Program-made: the position numbers and the translations under genes
Notes under the pieces: model-generated
The model's database searches: none
What the model saw: the letters and a program-made list of their open reading frames with translations, nothing else
What the model was told of the DNA's origin: nothing
Assembly: GCA_009599575.1 (NCBI GenBank)
Contig: VWND01000022.1
Coordinates: forward strand, 62,001 to 126,000
Length of the DNA: 64,000 nucleotides
Direction of reading: 5' to 3'
DNA from: Blumeriella jaapii
Taxonomy: Eukaryota; Ascomycota; Leotiomycetes; Helotiales; Drepanopezizaceae
Part shown: positions 54,754 through 64,000 of the stretch, piece by piece
Numbering within the stretch: position 1 is the stretch's first letter
Layout: each line of letters opens with the position of its first letter

Positions 54754-56229
54754 TTAGGATCTCTCCATTAGGTAGCTGTTGACACTTTGCAAGGTTGCTC
54801 GGCTAGGGTTGGCATCCGGCATCGAAGTGGAGCACCATCCAAGACGGCTTCTAATGAAGCTTTTGTCAATCTTCTCAACCTTCCCAAGATCTAGTTGACC
54901 TTGACTGTTGAAGAAAAGGCAGGAAAGTACAAGAGCGACGCCAATCGAAAGGTCTTTCCCGCTCTCGCAGGTGACGACGATAGGTGTGCCCCCAGAGCCA
55001 ACGCCAGATAGAACTTTCCGAGCAAATTCCACTATGAAAGGCAGCGCTGTCCGAAGATTTCTGCTCCCGAGTTTATGAGGACCGAGTCCTACATCGACTG
55101 TCGTTGCCGAAGTCTGCCATGTGGCTTGTGTTGTGGCTTTTGACAGCAGAGATATTTGACATACATCCTTCCCAGCAGGAATTTTGGAAGACGGTGCTAC
55201 GAAAAGTATTGAGGTGGGCTCCACGAGTCTCAATGCCAGTGTATCAGAGCCTGTGGCTTTGGCACTCTCGACCAGATTTTCGATCAGGCCTGGCAGATCG
55301 CTTTCTGGGGTCGACAAAAGTGCGTCTTTGTTGCTCCAGAATATAGGCGGCGTGAGCCCGTACGCCCAGTTCTCGGTGTCGTCGCCTGCGCCCTGAATGT
55401 AACCACCTTCGCTGAGCTCGCCGCCTGTAACTCTTCGAGAAACAGTACAGCATATTATGGGATGGAAAGAATCGAATATATTCGAAGTGGGCATTACTTT
55501 GGAGTCAGGTGTTACCCAGATTGGCCGTAGAGGCTTCGAGAACTGGGATCGTAAGTCGCCCAAGGGGATCTTCAGAGATCGAAGCGCATCGGCGAAGGAG
55601 GGCAGGAGGGCAACCATTTGGGCGTGCTCTGACCGAGAAACAACTTGCGGGGGTGTATAGAGATTGTGCCATGAAGATTCGGATGGGAACAGGACTTGGT
55701 TGAGAACAGCACACCAGATTGGAATGGTTTTGGAGAGAGCATCGGGCATGCCTAGGAGAGTTTAGCAATATCCTAACATCAAATTGGGGGGAGGGGTCGG
55801 AGTAACTCACGTTTGCCGCGTCTTGTGGAATCAACAATAATGCACCTTTAGAGATATCAATCAGCGCTTCCCTTCGACATGAGTGACTGGCATCGCAAAC
55901 CCATCGTTGCGCCCAATAATTTGCAGCAAGTGCAAGTTCAGCCTTCTCGAGCTGAATTTCCAGACTCCGGTGTGCCCATCAGTGCTCTTGAAATACGCAC
56001 TTCCGTCCTTAGAATTCGGATCGATGTACCAACTTCCACATCGCTCATTCGCAATCAATGGTCTGCCATAGGCCGCTGCGACTTGCTGTGCGAACGCGGC
56101 GTCGTGCTGGATCGACTCGAGCCGGTTGCGGATGGAGAGAGTCGAGCGTTTGAGTTGGCCGAGAGTTTTAGAGAAGTTGTGATTCGCTTGCTCCGAGAAT
56201 ATGAGCTCGGAAGTCGTGGGCGCTGGCAT
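54754..56229 (-). CDS. RIT1: Initiator tRNA 2'-O-ribosyl phosphate transferase
   Basis: Three exons on the minus strand: 56,229-55,901, a 35-nt exon 55,845-55,811, and 55,751-54,754, giving 453 residues (yeast Rit1 has 513). The tiny exon is needed: it encodes most of GCIIVDSTRRGK, the conserved block that joins QIIGRNDG to RMPDALSKTIPIWCAV. Other motifs are NERCGSWYIDP, AYFKSTDGHTGVWKFSSRR (STDGHT), a VTCESGKDLSIGVA loop (a C-x-S/G-G-K-D phosphatase-like loop of the C-terminal DUSP-like domain), and SFIRSRLGWC. Rit1 adds a ribosyl phosphate to A64 of initiator tRNA-Met, which keeps it out of elongation. Confidence 0.92.
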
Positions 56230-56307
56230 TGGGAGGTGCTACAGCTCGTGGCTCAATTGTATGTGGTTGTGGAAGGAATTTGAGGCTCTCACAAGGCTGG
56301 AGAAGTG

Positions 56308-56336
56308 CCCACTCGCACTCGCACTCGCACTCGCAT
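56308..56336. repeat. CACTCG hexamer repeat
   Basis: About 4.5 units of CACTCG lie 80 bp upstream of the Rit1 start, in the region between the GH31 and Rit1 genes. The rest of 56,230-56,687 shows nothing recognisable. Confidence 0.8.
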
Positions 56337-56687
56337 TTGAACTCTCCACTTTCTAGCCTGATCCTCAAGGCCAAACAAACAATTAAGCGAGCTTCAATCC
56401 CTTTTCTCTGAATTTCGAGACAGTGGAATGGCTGCATGCAAACCCAGACAGCTTGACCAAAAAACGACTGGTCATATGTCAACCATTAATCTGGTGTTTC
56501 TAGACGCTCTTGAGAGCTAAAACGTGACTTTTTGGACAATTTTCGGACTTCTCTTGCGCTTATACAGAAAGGTTCCTGCTGTCCTGTACATAATGTACAG
56601 AACTGTACTTGCCCTTGATGCTTCTCGAGGGACCCAAGAAGCGACCTTTGTCAAGCCCTCCTCCACCCTTGGTCACATTCATCCCCT

Positions 56688-58982
56688 TCAAGCCGCTTTC
56701 CCATCAGCAAGAACCAATTCCAAGATGGGGCCAGTCAGCTTGTCGTCCCCTAGCGCCATCAAGTTTCTCGTCTTGACATTCAGCGACGCATGCGGATCCG
56801 TAACAGCGGCCCAGATCTTATCCTTGAACGCAAACTCAACCTGGTAGTCGAGGAGGATGGCCTCGATGCGGGCTTTCTGATCAATGGCCTCGAGCTTGGG
56901 CTCTGCGCCAAGCTCGATGGTCGACGGTCCCGGGACTTTGATAGCCAGGCTGGGCACATCGGGAAAGCTCGTGAAACGATGGACTTCTTCTGCTTTGGTG
57001 CCGTCAGCAGATCGGACTTCGACGCCAGACGTGAAGCCGAGGAAGCGAAATGTGCATGGGCGATCGACATTAGAGACGAGTTTTCCAGACTTCTGCTCGT
57101 AGGAGATGTGGTAGGTCTTGTCGTCCTCCTTGAGGTCGAAGGAGCCGTCCTTGCCGATGACGACGAGTATTTCGAAGGCATCCGGTCTCAGACATCCATT
57201 GGAAGGATGGGCGTCTAGCGGAACAATCGTGCCCTCCCTCGCCAAGACGGGAATTTCGCCCAGGGTTCGGTGCATGGTCACCTCTCCTCCATCGTAGATG
57301 GTGCCGGTGAAGATATCTACGCATCGATCCGGCAGCCACGCCTTCACGCACGCCAGATTCGTCCGCTGGTTCCGCGGCGTCACAATCGGTGCCACGATCA
57401 GCTTCGAGAAGAAGTACTGGTTCGGGACGGAGTATGCTTCGTCTCGGGCGGGGAACTCCCAGTACATGGGCTGGATCAAGGGCGCTTCTGCCGAGTAGTT
57501 GTACGGAACAAGCTTGTGCCTGTATCGCAGGATGCGGGATATGGCGAGTTCACTCTCCTTGCGGTACATCCACGGCTCCTTCGAGGACCACCGGCTGTTC
57601 GATGAGTGCAGACGCATGATGGGGGAGAAGACGCCAAACTGGATCCAGCGTGTCACCAGCTCGTCGTCTCGAACCCCTCCCATGTGGCCGCCGATGTCAT
57701 GGCTCCACCAGCCGTAGCCGATATTTGATGCAGTGGCGGTAAACTCGGGCTGGAACTCGAGGGACGCCCAAGTGACAATTGTATCTCCCGAGAAGCCTAC
57801 GGGGTACCGATGGCTCCCTGGCCCAGCATAGCGAGAGAAGATGAGAGGCTGCCTTCCTTCCCGTCCAGCATCGAGAAAGTGGAAGTGGTTCAGCATCCAC
57901 AAAGGGTCGAGTCCGGGCACTTTGGAATGCTCTCCTTGCTGCCAATCGACCCACCAAAAGTCACACGCGACATCTTCGATATTGCGATGCAGGATTTTGA
58001 GATAGGCCTCCATAAACTTTGGATTGGTCGGGTCGAAAAGGATGGGGCTCTTGTGGGTAGTGTCGTGGCCGATGAAGGCTGCCATTTCATCATACGCATC
58101 CTCGTGGTGATGGATACCAGAGTGAGGATGGTCGTTCAACGTGATCTTTAGCTTCCGATCGTGAAGTTCCCTACCGAAAGCCTTCGGGTCCGGGAACAGC
58201 TTCTTATCCCAGGTGTATCCCGTCCATCCCGCGTGTGGAACAGCATCGTCCGCCACCAGGTGCCAGTCCATGTCCACAACGGCCACCGACAAGGGAACGT
58301 CGTGCTCGCGGAACTTGTCCATCAGCGCCAGGTACTCCTCCTGGCTGTAGGCATAGTACCTACTCCACCAGTTCCCTAGAGCATACCTCGGAACGGAAGG
58401 CTGCGGCCCCGAGACCTGGTACAGAGCCTTGATGGCCCTTTTGTAGTCGAGTCCGTAGGCGAAGAGGTACCCGTCGACACGATCACCCGCCGGCCGTCCA
58501 GCCACAAAGCCCTGGCCGTCAAACAGCATGGAGTTGCTGTCGTCAATCTCGGCGTACCCAAACCGCGAGATGACGCCCTGGCCCATATCGCACCTCCCGT
58601 CGACTTCGTCCAGCGTTCGTGCGGTCCCTCCGAGGTTTTCTCGCTGCCTCCCGCTCCCAAATCGCCACTGGGCCCCCCAGAGCGTAATCTTTGCGTTGAA
58701 ACTGGCCATCAGGCCGCTCGAGCTGAAGCGTTTCTTGTCGTAGCTGACGTGGAAGTGATCAGTGATGATCTGGAGCTCCTCATCGCTGTCTACAACGCGA
58801 AACTTGGGCACTGGCAGCTTCCTGTTGATGGCGAACGTGGAGGCTCGGTCCTCGAACACACCGTCTTCTGACCACTCATATCGAAAGAGACGGTCTGTGA
58901 GAATGGTAAACCGGTAGTTGGAACCAGATACGATGGACTTGGGGTCCGCGATCGGCTGATTGGGGAAGTTGTAGTCTTTCAT
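56688..58982 (-). CDS. Glycoside hydrolase family 31
   Basis: One exon of 764 residues with no signal peptide, so probably intracellular. The N-terminal beta domain spans about 1-200. The (beta/alpha)8 barrel starts near PRYALGNWWSRYYAYSQEEY. Motifs are VAVVDMDWHLV, ITLNDHPHSGIHHHED, then DFWWVDWQQGEHSK, whose Asp sits where GH31 enzymes have the nucleophile (usual W-x-D-M/W-N/Q-E). SRYAGPGSHRYPVGFSGDT has the GDT acid/base position, and GWWSHDIGGHMGG the substrate-binding HDIGG. The family includes alpha-glucosidases and alpha-xylosidases; I cannot tell which. It lies 458 bp downstream of the Rit1 promoter, on the same strand. Confidence 0.93.
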   Translation of the reverse strand: MKDYNFPNQPIADPKSIVSGSNYRFTILTDRLFRYEWSEDGVFEDRASTFAINRKLPVPKFRVVDSDEELQIITDHFHVSYDKKRFSSSGLMASFNAKITLWGAQWRFGSGRQRENLGGTARTLDEVDGRCDMGQGVISRFGYAEIDDSNSMLFDGQGFVAGRPAGDRVDGYLFAYGLDYKRAIKALYQVSGPQPSVPRYALGNWWSRYYAYSQEEYLALMDKFREHDVPLSVAVVDMDWHLVADDAVPHAGWTGYTWDKKLFPDPKAFGRELHDRKLKITLNDHPHSGIHHHEDAYDEMAAFIGHDTTHKSPILFDPTNPKFMEAYLKILHRNIEDVACDFWWVDWQQGEHSKVPGLDPLWMLNHFHFLDAGREGRQPLIFSRYAGPGSHRYPVGFSGDTIVTWASLEFQPEFTATASNIGYGWWSHDIGGHMGGVRDDELVTRWIQFGVFSPIMRLHSSNSRWSSKEPWMYRKESELAISRILRYRHKLVPYNYSAEAPLIQPMYWEFPARDEAYSVPNQYFFSKLIVAPIVTPRNQRTNLACVKAWLPDRCVDIFTGTIYDGGEVTMHRTLGEIPVLAREGTIVPLDAHPSNGCLRPDAFEILVVIGKDGSFDLKEDDKTYHISYEQKSGKLVSNVDRPCTFRFLGFTSGVEVRSADGTKAEEVHRFTSFPDVPSLAIKVPGPSTIELGAEPKLEAIDQKARIEAILLDYQVEFAFKDKIWAAVTDPHASLNVKTRNLMALGDDKLTGPILELVLADGKAA

Positions 58983-59894
58983 GCTGGTAGCGTTGTTGTT
59001 GTTGTCGTTGTTGTTGTTGTCGTCGTTGTCGTTGATACGATTGTTTACTTAGTATACTGCTGTTGACCGCTCTCGTCAGAGCTGCATGGAGGGGTGTTTA
59101 CTGTGCATAGTTACATGTAAGTGACGTCACTCGTTAACGATATCCTAACCCGAATCATAAGATTCCAGCGATGAGAATCGCAACTTTGTGTTATGTAATA
59201 TATATATAATATCGCTGTAATAAAATCTCCCTTTTCTTGTATCAAACTGCACATCAGGTGTCACTGGACGGCATTCGTGTACTTCAAATTGATATCCCAC
59301 GGTAGAATGGTTAAGCGAAAACAAGCAATGGTAACAATCTCTCACTTGATACTCATACGCAGAAGTATCCCGGATTATTCGAATACAAATAGGGCAAGAT
59401 CACGGCATGGTAGTCGTTATGCAAAATAACCCCATGCGGCAACAGCTGGCTCGCTCGCTTAATAAGCCCCGCCCCTGACATCGCTTTTACAACAAAAGAG
59501 CCATTCCAGTGATTTTGAGACTCGCGTCGCTAGGCAAAGTATGTGCAGACGACTACGTAGAGATTCCAGTCTCGGATCTTTGTCGCGATTGGAGATACGA
59601 ACATTTTCAGCTTACCTGAGAGCTTCAGCTCGCTCGAGATGTGTCCGAGACTGGGTCGTGTGTATGCGGCAAGTCATAGGACGACAGGACACACTCTAGC
59701 GCACGCAAGCTCACAATGAATCTTTATAGCAATCATGACTTTCATGACATCCGGAAGTACGTTGGAGCGCTATCCAAATACGTAGCAATGGTATCTTCTA
59801 CCTCCTTCTCCTCCCAAACAACTCGTTTCTGCTAGCCAAATGTCTAGAAAGAAGAAAAGAAATAACAGCAATAGATTCAAAAAGAACTCACATC
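58983..59894. other. Intergenic with GTT/GTC repeat
   Basis: A GTTGTTGTTGTC-type repeat at 58,990-59,033 lies directly upstream of the GH31 start. The rest to 59,894 is 5' and 3' flank without a recognisable gene. Confidence 0.6.
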
Positions 59895-62644
59895 CTATTT
59901 CCAGCTGGAAGGCCCGAAAGTGCCATTGGCAACCTTCTGCACGATAGCGTTCCAGTCTCCGTTATTCTGGAAGCCACCTCCCCACCCTCCCCACCACTCT
60001 GGACTCTGCACCTTGGGAAGCTGCAGTGCAAAGAAGATGAGCAGAACGCAGATGATGGTTCCGGAGTCCAGAGCCGCGGAGGTAATGAAGTTGTACTCGG
60101 TCCACCAAGCACGGTGTCGATCCTTGATGACCTTGTTGAAAATGAATCCTGTGAAGCCCCAAGTGGCGTATGTCAAGGGGGTAGCCGGAGGGATATATGC
60201 AGTCCCGCCGAAGATGATGGGCGTATTGATGTAGCGGAGAACGGACTTGGGATACCGGCGCGCGAGAAGGTAGACCACGACGGGGGTGCCCAGGCCCAGG
60301 ATGAAGAAGTACAGGAGAGGGTGGTAGACCCCGTCGGTACCGAAAATGCGCTTAGGGCCGATAGTTCCCCAGATGATAGAGGCAGTGAAAAACACGTGAG
60401 CGTTGGGGCAGGTGAAGTTGTTGGACTGATGAGGCTCGCAGACGCCGTCGATCGAGCCGAGAGCCCAGTTGTACACGGCGATCTGCACGATGCAGGACCA
60501 GAGGGTAGCAACAAACTGGGCCCAGAAGGTGACGCGCTGGGGCACCTTCATGTAGTGGGCCAACTTGATGTCCTGGGTGAAGTAGGCCCTGGTAACAAGT
60601 TATGTAGCCGTACATCTTGAACATCATCATGGCGAGGGGGCGGCCAGGCTGCATGTACCCGATAATGAACTCGGTGATAACGTTCAGCCCGATCTGCGTG
60701 TTGGTGGTTGCTTGAATGATACCGATGGGCAGGTAGAAAAAGAAGGAGATCAACAGCGCGATGATGAAAGCCCACCAGCTCAAGTGGGTGTCCCAGACAA
60801 GACAGGTAACAAACCCGAGAGCGAGCATAACGACGAAACTAGTGGCATACCTAGAAATTGTTAGTGCAACCCCAAACGTCCTTGATTTTTTTGGGGATTT
60901 TTTTGGCCTACCACCAGAATGGAGCCTCAGGATATTTCATCATCATCCGTTGATGGCAATCAGCACCGTCTCCTCGGGAAGCCTTCCACTTGGCCCAGAT
61001 ATCCTTTCCGTAGTAGAGACCGGTGTGCATGACGACCGCGATGATGGTAGCGAAAGACAGCCCGTATGCCATAGCGAACGTTGTCGACAAGAACAGAGGC
61101 GAGTACTCTTGGTATAGTTGGGCATCCAAGGTGTACTCCGGGTTCAAGATACGGGAGACGTTGTAGGCGGCACCCGTGTTATCGAAGCTACCTCCGGTAG
61201 ACATTGGGAGGTATTCTGAGTAGAATGCTCCGGTGTAGTGAACTCCTAGGGAAGTGATGAGTGTGAAGAGGACGACACCAATTATAGTATTAGCGATGGC
61301 AAACCACGGATAAACGAGAGGGCTCAGCACGAAAGCGGTGATGATGGTCCAATCGAAAGTAATGGGGATCAGAGCCAGTCCCGTCTGTCCCCCAAACAGT
61401 TGGTTCACAACGGCGTTGTTGGGAACCGCCCAGCAGACAAATGTGAAGGCGCCCAAGAAAGGCGCGATCCAGAGCGGAAACCACTCCCACACGAAAATGG
61501 CCAGCATGACGATGAGGAACCACTTGTAGCGACCCATCTTCCACGTGCCCGTGTCGTGAGAGGCAATCTGCTCGGGGGTCTTGCGCGTGTGGATCGTCTC
61601 GAACATGGTCGTGATGATCAAGTTCGAGGGCCAGATCATGGCTGCGGGCTCCACTAGCCACTTTCTGGTCAGACCAGCGAGACCGAGACCCAGCATCTGG
61701 CAAGTGATGGTCAGAAGCAACTGGTATCCCCATCCGAACTTCTGGCCGTAGTAGACTTCCTGTGCCAGCAGAACGTCCGTGGCGTAGGCGGTGGTGCCCC
61801 CAAAGGACGCGTTGGCCATGATAATGATCAAAGTGTGCTCCTTCATGTTAAAGGGGCCGTTGTTCAGAGTCCAGGTGTAGCCGAGGGTCTTGAACTTGCG
61901 CTTCGGCATCGCTGCATCGCGTCAGTCGGTCGCTCTGCTGCCACGAACACGGCTGATTCGGGGAGGGGGGGGGGGGGGGGCTGAATCGAAGGGGGGGAGA
62001 CAGAGGGACGCCTACTGAATTGCCAGGCGAGACCCACGGGGTAGGACAGGAGCAGCGTCACGATGGGCGTCAGGTAGATAGAGGGGTTGCGGAGGGAGAA
62101 CAGCATGTTGACGCCGCTTCCAATGGTGCACCACAGCATGCCCAGGACCCAGGCGCGGGGGGTGTTGGCCGGCATCTCCTCGTCGTAGTTGCGAACGGCG
62201 GCGCGAACCTCTGGGTAGGGCGAATCCTCCAGGAGCAGGTGCCTCTCGACGGCCGTCTTCTTCTCGAGGTCGCCGTCGTAGGCGGCGTCGATAGACTCGA
62301 TCGCATCTTGGGGCAAGTTGGGGTCCCATCTCGCGCTGTTCTTCAGCGCCCTGATGTCTCTCTGGACGACGTCGGGATTGATAGCACTGCTGCTGCTGCG
62401 CGCACGGGTCAGTCGGACTGGAGACAGAAGGGGTCTATTGGGGGGTTCTTTGGGGGGAGGGTTTTTTTTGGGTTTTTTTTTTTGGAATTTCCCCTCGCCG
62501 TACGGGGAGGGGAGGGGTGGGGTGGGGTGGGGTGGGGTGGCCCGAGGGACTCGGGAATTCCTACTTCTCCTCAGAATCGGACCGCTCGATGCCCGTGGAC
62601 AGGGCCGAGGCGTCAGGTTCCTTGTGTCCCCAGACGCGAGCCAT
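59895..62644 (-). CDS. OPT-family oligopeptide transporter, one frame break
   Basis: Four exons on the minus strand: 62,644-62,565, 62,386-62,016, 61,911-60,912 and 60,850-59,895, with introns of 178, 104 and 61 nt. The length would be about 802 residues. The soluble N-terminus leads into PYPEVRAAVRNYDE and PRAWVLGMLWCTIGSGVN, the classical OPT start (usual NPRxWxxGxxWxxxxxxxN). Later blocks are NNGPFNMKEHTLIIIMAN (usual GPFNxKEHxLI), LDSGTIICVLLIFFALQLP and WWGGWGGGF. In the last exon the frame slips near 60,585: MYGYITCYQ and YFTQDIKLAHYMKVPQR are two bases out of register. The family imports tetra- and pentapeptides, glutathione or metal chelates with protons. Confidence 0.88.
62387..62564 (-). 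other. Long G-rich intron 1 of OPT gene
   Basis: This 178-nt intron holds a run of GGGGT/GGGGA units at 62,496-62,540 and a 13-T run on the plus strand. It runs from GTAGGA to GCAGCAGCAG on the minus strand. It is the most biased intron in the window. Confidence 0.65.
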
Positions 62645-63060
62645 GGTTGAGGTGCTTCTGTCCGTTCCGTGTTGTCGCGGCGACGGATGAGCAGTGATGA
62701 TGAGCGAGAGGGAAAGGAGAAAAGAAGAGGGGGATGAGGAGGAGGAGGAGGAGGAGGAGAGGAGGAGGAGGAGGAGGAGGAGGAGGAGGAGGAGGAGAAG
62801 AGGAGAAGAGGAAGAGAAGAGGAGAAGGGAAGAAGCGATAAGCAGCGCTAGGGGCGAGTGACGCGACCATCGTGTGTATGTGTGTGTGTATGTACACATA
62901 TATAGAGAGATATAGAGAGAAATATAGAGATGTACAGAGATATACAGAGATAGATAGATAGAGATAGATAGATAGAGATAGATAGATAGAGATAGAAATA
63001 TATAGAGATATACAGAGATATACACATATGTGTGTAAACATGTGTACTGTGCTGTACAAC
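62645..63060. repeat. Microsatellites in OPT promoter
   Basis: GGA repeats run at about 62,735-62,815, followed by GT repeats and GATA/GAGATA-type repeats (62,895-63,020). They are directly upstream of the OPT start. Confidence 0.85.
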
Positions 63061-63522
63061 ATTGGTGCGTGTGTGTGTGAGTACTACGACCTTCACCTGC
63101 CTATTCCAGTTGGCCAGAAATGGTCACGTCGGCGAATCATCTTCTCCGGTCCGGAATCGAAGGGTTTGACCGTCAGTGGTTATGTAGTACCGTATACGAC
63201 GGTCGGTTTCTTCTGTCGTCGGCTGAGTGGCCTGGTACTACAGTACTCCACAGTACCGATGTACAGTACAGCAAGTGAAGTACTGTAAGTGCTGACTTGA
63301 CCCATGATATTTACGGGCGCGTGAATCAAGCTTTTCTGTCATCCTCGGCACCGGGGCAAGTCGGCGATAAGCTTTGGGGGAGGAGAAGCAGCAGTACTGT
63401 AAGCGAGTACGACTTTTACCGTATTCAGAAGTACTTTGTGTACTATGTGGGAAGAGCAAATACAGCATGTAGGGTAATGTATAGAGTAAGAACTGTACGT
63501 CGCTAGAATAGCGAGCTTGTTT
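63061..63522. other. Intergenic, no gene recognised
   Basis: No open frame with a family motif. TACTGTA/ACAGTA words are frequent and give short hairpins, for example CAGTACTGTAAG. Confidence 0.5.
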
Positions 63523-63617
63523 ACTTCTTGCACTTCTTGCACTTCTTGCACTTCTTGCACTTCTTGCACTTCTTGCACTTCTTGCACTTCTTGCACTTCT
63601 TGCACTTCTTGCACTTC
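63523..63617. repeat. 9-bp tandem repeat ACTTCTTGC, about 10.5 copies
   Basis: Perfect 9-bp units are followed by degenerate relatives to about 63,680 and a TGTACATAC-type repeat to 63,730. All frames stay open because the unit is a multiple of three. It is low-complexity sequence, not a gene. Confidence 0.92.
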
Positions 63618-63938
63618 ACAAATTGCATGTCTTGCACATCTTCCACTTCTTGCACTTTTTCCATTTCTTGCATTTACAAACTGTATATACTGTACATGCT
63701 GTACATACTGTACATACTGTATATACAAAACACGCATCCTGTTCTCCGTCTCTTATCGATGTCGCTTGGAAACGTGCATTCTGCCCGGGTCATGCCGCCC
63801 TCGTGATTTGGCGAGCTGCATGACTGCGCCGTCGTAGCGCATCACGAGAGCCGGCTTCCTGCTACTTCTCATACAAAACCGCGTTTCTCTTTGTTGATTT
63901 TTGCTGCGCTCTGTTTGCTTGAACACCATTTCATTCGC

Positions 63939-64000
63939 ATGGCAGACAACACCACCTTCGCTCGGTATCAGCAAGCCGAGCAGCGAACACCACGACAACA
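63939..64000 (+). CDS. Start of a gene cut by the window edge
   Basis: An ATG in good context (CGCATGG) begins MADNTTFARYQQAEQRTPRQ and stays open to the edge. The first 20 residues do not identify the family. The upstream sequence is free of in-frame ATGs nearby. Confidence 0.4.
   Translation, partial: MADNTTFARYQQAEQRTPRQ

Noticed and set aside
63523..63617. CRISPR-like array
   Set aside because: The repeats are 9 bp and directly adjacent without spacers, in a eukaryotic genome. It is a simple tandem repeat.
41563..64000. Secondary-metabolite or effector gene cluster
   Set aside because: There is no polyketide synthase, peptide synthetase, terpene cyclase, P450 or cluster regulator, and no short secreted Cys-rich protein. 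The genes are unrelated housekeeping and transport functions.

Overview
The window comes from a nuclear chromosome of a filamentous ascomycete. The evidence is short GT-AG introns of 45-180 nt, typical fungal single-copy genes (Rit1, MARVEL protein, OPT transporter, GH31), and a large AT-rich tract of Ty3/Gypsy and Ty1/Copia retrotransposons decayed almost only by C-to-T and G-to-A changes. That decay is the signature of repeat-induced point mutation (RIP).

Layout, 1-40,858: an AT-rich block with no intact host gene. It is a set of LTR retrotransposons inserted into one another, and most junctions can be read from 5-bp target-site duplications (TSDs). The oldest layer is a Gypsy relic (G1c), of which only the 5' end survives at 40,340-40,858. 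A plus-strand Copia element (C2) lies in it. C2 is split by four insertions: Gypsy G3 (runs off the left edge, ends 4,092), Gypsy G1a (4,401-22,167, TSD GGCGA), Gypsy G1b (23,154-37,663, TSD ATATA), and a 1.8-kb short LTR element (37,895-39,716, TSD AATAG). G1a is itself split by an 11.3-kb Gypsy (G2, 8,259-19,555). G1b is split by an 8.07-kb Copia (C1, 24,741-32,810, TSD AAAGT). G3, G1a and G1b have lost the YxDD motif of reverse transcriptase through G-to-A changes. G2 and C1, the innermost, keep it. The short element is not RIPed and its two 172-bp LTRs are identical by eye, so it is the youngest.

Layout, 41,100-64,000: normal-GC, gene-rich DNA with nine genes plus the first codons of a tenth: a DAO-type FAD oxidoreductase (-), a glutathione peroxidase (+) sharing its promoter, a Gfo/Idh/MocA oxidoreductase (-), a MARVEL-domain membrane protein (-), a HAD hydrolase (+), an MFS transporter (+), Rit1 tRNA 2'-O-ribosyl phosphate transferase (-), a GH31 glycosidase (-) and an OPT transporter (-). 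They look like ordinary housekeeping and nutrient-uptake genes, not a pathway cluster. The flavin oxidase and peroxidase pair is the one functional link suggested by arrangement. Two genes, HAD and OPT, each carry a net 2-nt loss that breaks the frame.

The least ordinary signals are: a ~1.24-kb degenerate gene on the opposite strand at the 3' end of Copia C1; about 3 kb of unrecognised coding-like sequence after the integrase of Gypsy G2; a 33-bp palindromic repeat present six times in two element families and apparently frame-preserving; and a glutathione peroxidase with an in-frame upstream start that would add a mitochondrial-type presequence.
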